Assembly (NCBI GenBank): GCA_900770875.1 | Contig: CAAGLV010000227.1 | Coordinates: 1 to 10,876 of the forward strand | Direction: 5' to 3' | Length of the DNA stretch: 10,876 nt | From: Flavobacteriales bacterium | Lineage (GTDB): Bacteria > Bacteroidota > Bacteroidia > Flavobacteriales > Weeksellaceae | Shown here: positions 7,156 to 10,876 of the stretch, one piece after another | Layout: every line of letters starts with the position of its first letter | Position numbering within the stretch: the first letter of the stretch is position 1 | Position numbers and translations under genes: made by a program | The notes under the pieces: model-generated | What the model was told of the DNA's origin: nothing | The model's database searches: none | Seen by the model: only the letters and a program-made list of their open reading frames with translations

Positions 7156-8931
7156 ATGGAAGAGTATTTGTTGGTTGAAGATAATTTAAAGAAAGAATTA
7201 AATATATTACAAAAACAAAAAAGTTTAACAAGCAATATTAGATTATTGTTTTTTATATTAACATTGGCAGCTTTGTATGGTTATTTTACCTATTATACAT
7301 ACTTGTTGTTATTTGTAGGTTTTTTACTTTTTTTGTGTTTTTTATTTTTTGTTTCAAAATCGGTTAAATTTTCAAAAGAAATCGGATTTATTCGCGATCA
7401 GTTAATTGTGATAGAAACGATAAAAGAAAATGATCGAACGGATGATTATAAGCAAATTAACGACGAATTTTTTGCAAATATCTATAATAAAGATTTAGAT
7501 ATTTTAGAAGGTGCTTCGGTATTTAATCGGATCAATAAAACGCAATCTTATATAGGTAATTTTCAGTTAAAATATTTTTTATCGAATGTTTTAACCGATC
7601 AAACAAAAATAGAACAAAGACAGCAAGCTTTTAAGGAGTTAGAATCTAAAAAGCAATGGATGTTAAAATATTTAATGTTTACCAAGCGAATTGCAATTGA
7701 TCGTTTTGTTTTATTTGAGGATTTTGAACGTCAATTTAAAAATTTTAACTTACGATTTTTACCTATTGCTTATGGTACTTTAAATGTGATAATTTTATTG
7801 TATTTGGCGTTTTTAGGTTTTCCTAAAAAAATGGTTTTCTTTTGGATTGTTACTGTTGTTCCGGTGTCGTTTATCATTCAGCTTTGTTTTAAAAATCGGA
7901 TCAATAAAACATTATTGCATTCGTTTATTAACGCTAATCAATTAGAAAATTTAATAGCATTAGCAGAACATATCGAAACCGAAAATTTTAAAGAAGATTT
8001 AAATAAAAATGCGGCATTAGCTTTTTTTAATGCGAATAAAAAAGCATCAGATCAATTAAAAGAAATGCAGGTTGCATTAAATGGTTTCGAGTCGTTGGGA
8101 TTTCCAATCATTGGTTTTATTTTAAATTACTTTTCACTTTGGAAATTGTATCATACAATACTTTTCGAAAATAAGGTAAATGCAGTTATTTTAAATAATA
8201 GTTTATGGATAAAAAATATTGCGGTTTTTGAAGCGTATATTTCCTTTGCAATTTTCAATTCTAAGTTTAAAACATTTTCTACGCCAACTGTTGCTACAAC
8301 TGCTAATTATTTAAGTTTGGAAGATGCTTTTCATCCTTTGTTAGATGAAAATAAAGCGGTTAAAAATTCGTTTTTATCAGATCGTAATCAGTCGATTAAT
8401 ATAATTACAGGTGCAAATATGGCTGGTAAAAGTACGTTTTTACGAACGGTTGGTGTTCATTTGATTTTAGCAATGAATGGGTTAAATGTTAGTGCTAAAC
8501 GTATGGTTTTTTATCCGATGGAAGTTTTTACAAGTGTTCGTACAGTGGATAATTTATCGAGTGGAGATTCGTATTTTAAAAACGAAATTAATAAACTTAA
8601 AATTTTAATTGATTATTTAGATAATAATAAAAATCAATATATTATTTTAGATGAAATTTTAAAGGGAACAAATTCGAAAGACAAATTAATTGGTTCTCAA
8701 AAATTTTTAGAAAAATTAATGAAATCAAAAACAAATTTAGTTTGTTTTATAGCAACACATGATTTAGAGTTAACAAAGATGGAAGATGTTTATCCTACTA
8801 AAATTGTCAATTACTGTTTCGAGCTAAAAAATGTAAATCAAAATTATGTTTCCGATTATAAGCTTAGAAAAGGAACAACTCAAATCATGAACGCTATTTT
8901 TTTGATGAAAGAGTTTAAGATTATCGAATAA
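7156..8931 (+). CDS. Membrane-associated MutS-related ATPase
   Basis: A 591-residue protein whose C-terminal third is a MutS-type ABC ATPase domain (about 385-560). It shows Walker A GANMAGKST (419-427), a SSGDSYFKNEI segment (468-478), Walker B YIILDE (495-500) followed by LKGTNSKDK, and the switch ATHD with His535. It lacks the N-terminal mismatch-recognition and connector domains of true MutS. Instead the N-terminus has hydrophobic segments at about 29-67 (probably two spans) and 204-244 (two more), with a core/lever-like helical region between and after (250-380). This fits the membrane-anchored MutS-like proteins of about 590 residues seen in Bacteroidota, whose role is unknown. A mismatch-repair function should not be assumed. 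It follows the lipid kinase by 18 bases and is followed by a micropeptide gene after 4 bases. Product names of the form 'DNA mismatch repair protein MutS' would overstate the evidence. Confidence 0.9.
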   Translation: MEEYLLVEDNLKKELNILQKQKSLTSNIRLLFFILTLAALYGYFTYYTYLLLFVGFLLFLCFLFFVSKSVKFSKEIGFIRDQLIVIETIKENDRTDDYKQINDEFFANIYNKDLDILEGASVFNRINKTQSYIGNFQLKYFLSNVLTDQTKIEQRQQAFKELESKKQWMLKYLMFTKRIAIDRFVLFEDFERQFKNFNLRFLPIAYGTLNVIILLYLAFLGFPKKMVFFWIVTVVPVSFIIQLCFKNRINKTLLHSFINANQLENLIALAEHIETENFKEDLNKNAALAFFNANKKASDQLKEMQVALNGFESLGFPIIGFILNYFSLWKLYHTILFENKVNAVILNNSLWIKNIAVFEAYISFAIFNSKFKTFSTPTVATTANYLSLEDAFHPLLDENKAVKNSFLSDRNQSINIITGANMAGKSTFLRTVGVHLILAMNGLNVSAKRMVFYPMEVFTSVRTVDNLSSGDSYFKNEINKLKILIDYLDNNKNQYIILDEILKGTNSKDKLIGSQKFLEKLMKSKTNLVCFIATHDLELTKMEDVYPTKIVNYCFELKNVNQNYVSDYKLRKGTTQIMNAIFLMKEFKIIE

Positions 8932-8935
8932 TTTT

Positions 8936-9073
8936 ATGAAAGAAAATAGAAAGCGTAAAAGTTTAAATAGATCGGCAAAATTTGGAAGTACAAAATTAAC
9001 TGTGGTCGAATTTTTTTGTGTTTTGTTTGGAATAATGATTTTAGTTTTCCTTTTATTGTATTTTTTCAATTAA
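8936..9073 (+). CDS. Small single-span membrane protein, 45 residues
   Basis: An ATG 4 bases after the MutS-like stop opens a 45-codon frame ending in TAA at 9071-9073. The N-terminal part is strongly basic (KENRKRKSLNRSAKFGSTK, residues 2-20). Residues 23-44 are a continuous hydrophobic stretch (VVEFFCVLFGIMILVF, 23-38, then LLLYFF), predicting one transmembrane helix with the basic end in the cytoplasm. Codons are AAA/AGA/TTA-rich like those of the preceding gene. Tight spacing and the lack of an intervening promoter or terminator suggest translation from the lipid kinase-MutS transcript. I do not recognise a family. The main risk is that it is a chance frame in AT-rich DNA, but the spacing, topology and clean start argue for a real gene. 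Confidence 0.65.
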   Translation: MKENRKRKSLNRSAKFGSTKLTVVEFFCVLFGIMILVFLLLYFFN

Positions 9074-9082
9074 TTATTTAGC

Positions 9083-9090
9083 TATTTTTG
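9083..9090 (+). promoter_or_regulatory. -7 box of the HopJ-family gene
   Basis: TATTTTTG is an exact TAnnTTTG match only 14 bases before the start codon at 9105. If used, the transcript leader would be under about 10 bases. No TTG lies at the ideal -33 spacing. Confidence 0.6.
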
Positions 9091-9104
9091 TTAAAAATTT
9101 AAAA

Positions 9105-9437
9105 ATGGCAAAAGAAATTTTACGTCAATTAGAGGCTGGAGAAGTAAAGTTTGTAGATGTGATAAACCATATCGAATCAAAATATACACATTCTCCTGCT
9201 GCGTTTAAAAATGGATTACAATACAATGCAGAAGATCAAAATCAAGGTAGTGCAAAGGTTTTTGCGTTTGCGCAATTAGAAAATCTTTCGAAAGAAGATA
9301 CATTAAAATTGTTTGCAGAGCATTACTTATCTGTTTTACAAACGCCAGAAGGCGACGATCATCAAAATATTCGTCAGTTTATGATTAACGGTTGGGATGG
9401 AATCGTATTTGAAAACCAAGCGTTAAAATCTAAATAA
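9105..9437 (+). CDS. HopJ-family small protein
   Basis: A 110-residue soluble protein matching the HopJ family (Pfam HopJ type III effector). Visible family features are AAFKNG (32-37), NQGSAKVFAFAQL (46-58), the polar signature GDDHQNIRQFM (83-93) and GWDGIVF (96-102). The length is normal for the family. The family name comes from a Pseudomonas syringae protein, but close relatives are widespread in free-living bacteria that lack a type III secretion system. Nothing in this window suggests such a system, so a general cytosolic role is more likely and the effector label should not be taken literally. It has its own -7 box and probably forms a single-gene unit. No terminator is obvious downstream. 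Confidence 0.85.
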   Translation: MAKEILRQLEAGEVKFVDVINHIESKYTHSPAAFKNGLQYNAEDQNQGSAKVFAFAQLENLSKEDTLKLFAEHYLSVLQTPEGDDHQNIRQFMINGWDGIVFENQALKSK

Positions 9438-9540
9438 AAACCTTAATCTTTTCGTAATAAATTGTTAATTATCAATACTTAACACTTTGTTGGTTGTAAA
9501 ATATTTATATTTAAACAAATAACCAATTAAAGAAAAATTT

Positions 9541-9852
9541 ATGTTCGAAAATCGGCAATATCATTACGCTTCTTCAAGCGTGGCTTTAGCAAGTTTAAAA
9601 GATAAAGGCTACGAGATGGATTTTAACCTGTCTTCATGTCGTTTAATAGAATCTCCTGATGATTTTAAAATTATTTATATCTTTAGATACGAAGGGGAAT
9701 CTAGCCCAGCAGATTCATCAATAGTGTATGGGATAGAATGTATTTCTACCGGAGAAAAAGGTGTTTTTGTGATGGGGAATCCGGCATACGATATAGGAGG
9801 AGCATCGAAGGTTTTGTTCGATTTAGAAATCGAAGGACGTAATGTTTCCTAA
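9541..9852 (+). CDS. Small conserved Bacteroidota protein (family often labelled PRPP synthetase)
   Basis: A 103-residue soluble protein of a family I recognise from many Bacteroidota genomes. The hallmarks are GYEMDFNL (23-30), then DDFKIIYIFRYEGESSPADS (40-59), VYGIE (62-66) and GEKGVFVMG (71-79). Databases frequently call these 'phosphoribosylpyrophosphate synthetase'. I see no PRPP-binding loop, and the protein is about a third of the length of a real PRPP synthetase, so that name is unsupported and the function is unknown. The N-terminal YHYASSSVALASLKDKGY segment suggests a helix followed by a beta sheet. A 103-base AT-rich gap precedes it, with a near-match -7 box (TATATTTA, 9506-9513). 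A bidirectional terminator directly follows. Confidence 0.85.
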   Translation: MFENRQYHYASSSVALASLKDKGYEMDFNLSSCRLIESPDDFKIIYIFRYEGESSPADSSIVYGIECISTGEKGVFVMGNPAYDIGGASKVLFDLEIEGRNVS

Positions 9853-9854
9853 AT

Positions 9855-9894
9855 AAAAAAGACAATTTAAGTTTTCTTAAATTGTCTTTTTTTT
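9855..9894. terminator. Bidirectional terminator between convergent genes
   Basis: A 17-bp stem, AAAAAAGACAATTTAAG (9855-9871) / CTTAAATTGTCTTTTTT (9876-9892), has a TTTT loop, with a T run to 9894 on the plus strand and the matching run on the minus strand. It lies 2 bases after the plus-strand stop at 9852 and touches the minus-strand stop at 9893-9895, so it ends both genes. Confidence 0.9.
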
Positions 9895-10378
9895 ATTTCG
9901 CTTTTCTACATAAAACCTTGTAAGGGATAGTAAACGAGCTATTGTATTTTGATTTTAATCGTCGGATATCTGGTGCTGCCGAATTTTTAGTAAAATAATC
10001 GCCAACAAGAACTCTGTAATCAGGAGCAAAATACACAACTTGTGCGCTCATGTTAGGATAATTTTTCTCAAACTCTGCTTTAACCTTATCTGCTTCGGCT
10101 CTGTTTTTCGAATAATAAATCTGAATTTTAAATCCGTTAATTTGATTTTGTGTAGCACATGGGTCAGCAGAAGTTGCTTTTGGTGTTTCTTTTTTCGGAG
10201 TCTTTTTACTTGTTAAAGGGCAACTCTCGCTTTCTTTCGCAGAAATAACCTTATTTATAGTTTGATCTAATTCAATAGTCAATTTTCCTTTGTTCTCAAT
10301 GATAATTGTGTCAACTTTTTCTTGCGCACTTACGGTTAAAGAACATATGAATAGTATTAATGCAATAATCTGTTTCAT
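9893..10378 (-). CDS. Exported SPOR-domain protein
   Basis: A 161-residue protein predicted to be exported to the periplasm. Residues 1-18 form a signal peptide (MKQ, hydrophobic core, cleavage VSA-Q). A strand-rich segment (about 20-47) and a Lys/Pro/Thr-rich linker (about 55-72) lead to a C-terminal SPOR domain at about 82-155. That domain shows the opening strand FKIQIYYSKNRAEADKV (83-99), a helix AEFEKNYPN, the YRVLVGDY core (121-128) and the second helix/strand DIRRLKSKYNSSFTIPYKV. SPOR domains bind denuded glycan strands of peptidoglycan, typically at division sites, so a cell-wall-associated role is likely, though no partner is visible here. It has a perfect -7 box 19 bases upstream and a shared terminator downstream, so it is a single-gene unit. 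Start ATG at 10378-10376 is fixed by the signal peptide. Confidence 0.9.
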   Translation of the reverse strand: MKQIIALILFICSLTVSAQEKVDTIIIENKGKLTIELDQTINKVISAKESESCPLTSKKTPKKETPKATSADPCATQNQINGFKIQIYYSKNRAEADKVKAEFEKNYPNMSAQVVYFAPDYRVLVGDYFTKNSAAPDIRRLKSKYNSSFTIPYKVLCRKAK

Positions 10379-10397
10379 GAATGGATTAAATTATATG

Positions 10398-10405
10398 CAA
10401 ATATA
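10398..10405 (-). promoter_or_regulatory. -7 box of the SPOR-domain gene
   Basis: On the minus strand TATATTTG is an exact TAnnTTTG match, ending 19 bases before the start codon. TTG triplets exist upstream (10420-10418 and 10423-10421) but at shorter than ideal spacing. The predicted leader is about 12 bases. Confidence 0.65.
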
Positions 10406-10671
10406 GTTTGAAGTTTGCAACAAAAAAATAATTGAATTAAAATGCGCCAATCTTATAGCGAACATTTTTTTATGATTATTCGTTTACTAAACAGTTATAT
10501 CTATTTTTAAAACAGGTTATTGTAATATTAAACGTATTTTAGATGTATTCCTTTTTTTATTGGTGTATCAATCTTTTATTGTAAAAGAAAGGATATTGTG
10601 TTTAAATTAATTTAGAATAATTTTAAATTAACGTCAATGATAAAGTTCAGTATGTAAAACTTATGTTTTTA

Positions 10672-10704
10672 TTAACTAATGAAAGTATTTTTGCTGTTAG
10701 TTAA
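10672..10704. promoter_or_regulatory. 8-bp inverted repeat flanking the -7 box of the right-end gene (possible operator)
   Basis: TTAACTAA (10672-10679) and TTAGTTAA (10697-10704) are perfect reverse complements 17 bases apart. They bracket the -7 box at 10686-10693. A third, 7-of-8 copy in the first orientation (ATAACTAA, 10720-10727) lies further into the leader. Centre-to-centre spacings are about 25 and 23 bases. The arrangement could bind a dimeric regulator, or could arise by chance in AT-rich DNA. Confidence 0.4.
10686..10693 (+). promoter_or_regulatory. -7 box of the right-end gene
   Basis: TATTTTTG is an exact TAnnTTTG match. Transcription would start near 10699, giving a leader of about 60 bases before the ATG at 10761, longer than for the other genes in this window. 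No exact TTG is at the -33 position. Confidence 0.6.
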
Positions 10705-10760
10705 GCGTTCAAATAAATAATAACTAATTAAAAGAAACAACGAACTGAGAAATTAAGTAA

Positions 10761-10876
10761 ATGAAGGCAAGATTTCTAACGAGAATACGTTTATGGAGTG
10801 CCGCGGTTCTTATGGCCACGTTCTCCCTTACTCAAGCCCAAGATGCAGGAAAAGGTTACGAGTTATTCGAGCAAAA
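10761..10876 (+). CDS. Exported protein, probably a c-type cytochrome (5' end only)
   Basis: Only the first 38 codons are inside the window. The translation begins MKARFLTRIRLWSAAVLMAT and continues FSLTQAQDAGKGYELFEQ. It has a basic N-terminus, a hydrophobic core and a cleavage site after TQA-Q, so it is exported. The mature start, with Gly-Lys-Gly-x-x-Leu-Phe, is how many class I cytochrome c domains begin (GKxLFxxxCxxCH), but the haem-binding CxxCH would lie just beyond the window edge, so the call is inference. In Flavobacteriia, similar leaders precede the cytochrome that opens the alternative complex III operon. That is a possibility, not a reading. Codons at about 10797-10850 (GCC, GCG, ACG, TCC, CTT) differ from the TTA/GCA/ACA-rich use elsewhere in the window. 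Confidence 0.7.
   Translation, partial: MKARFLTRIRLWSAAVLMATFSLTQAQDAGKGYELFEQ

Larger units (their letters stand above)
10379..10760. other. 382-base AT-rich intergenic region between divergent genes
   Basis: No convincing gene is present. It holds the promoter of the SPOR gene at its left end, and the probable promoter with symmetric repeats of the cytochrome gene at 10672-10731. A short hairpin-forming sequence lies in the middle, TCTTTTA-TTG-TAAAAGA (10572-10588). The stretch 10440-10660 shows nothing else I can assign. The distance and the long predicted leader (about 60 bases) leave room for further regulation of the downstream gene. Confidence 0.6.

Noticed and set aside
8824..9069. 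81-codon minus-strand frame over the end of the MutS-like gene and the micropeptide
   Set aside because: It overlaps both the MutS-like C-terminus and the better-supported sense micropeptide, and has no promoter box upstream on its strand.
9463..9526. Short inverted repeats TGTTAA/TTAACA and TTGGTT/AACCAA upstream of the 103-residue gene
   Set aside because: The arms are only 6 bp in highly AT-rich DNA, where such matches arise often. No clear relation to a promoter.
10442..10510. 22-codon frame starting with ATG in the right intergenic region
   Set aside because: Very short, no adjacent promoter box and no recognisable protein character. Such frames are expected by chance in AT-rich DNA.
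10572..10588. TCTTTTA-TTG-TAAAAGA hairpin, considered as a terminator or small RNA
   Set aside because: The stem is AT-rich with a 3-base loop and no following T run, and there is no upstream gene to terminate. Too weak to call.
1..10876. Search by eye for CRISPR arrays, transposase genes, prophage genes, toxin-antitoxin pairs or defence clusters
   Set aside because: No repeat-spacer pattern, terminal inverted repeats with a transposase, or recognised mobile or defence genes are visible. The region reads as core chromosome.

Overview
The window looks like chromosomal DNA of a member of the Bacteroidota, most likely class Flavobacteriia. The evidence is strongly AT-rich DNA with TTA/AAA/GAA-rich codon use, a protein ending in a type IX secretion type-B C-terminal domain, at least six promoter boxes of the Bacteroidota -7 form TAnnTTTG, no clear Shine-Dalgarno sequences, and small protein families typical of this group. 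I cannot name the genus from the sequence alone.

Layout from left to right. A class II tRNA-Ser(UGA) on the minus strand is cut by the window start and has a textbook Bacteroidota promoter. Next is a 920-residue secreted or surface protein with a type IX sorting domain that starts at TTG. A long-form glyceraldehyde-3-phosphate dehydrogenase follows, with its own promoter and a strong terminator. That terminator stem overlaps the 3' end of a convergent 354-residue gene of unknown function, in which I see a possible kinase-like catalytic loop. Further upstream on the same minus strand is an 80-residue orphan with its own -7 box and terminator.

Diverging from these is a plus-strand cluster: a YegS/DagK-type lipid kinase, a membrane-anchored MutS-related ATPase, and a 45-residue single-span membrane protein starting 4 bases after the MutS-like stop. 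After it come a HopJ-family small protein and a 103-residue protein of a Bacteroidota family often mislabelled as PRPP synthetase. A bidirectional terminator separates this last gene from a convergent secreted SPOR-domain protein. The final 382-base gap leads to the first 38 codons of a signal-peptide-bearing protein, probably a c-type cytochrome, whose promoter carries a dyad around the -7 box.

Most of this is ordinary core-genome content: central carbon metabolism, lipid modification, envelope and secreted proteins, and probably respiration. I found no mobile element, CRISPR array or obvious defence system. The items most worth a second look are the possible kinase-like protein, the lipid kinase / membrane MutS / micropeptide cluster, and the symmetric repeats around the cytochrome promoter.
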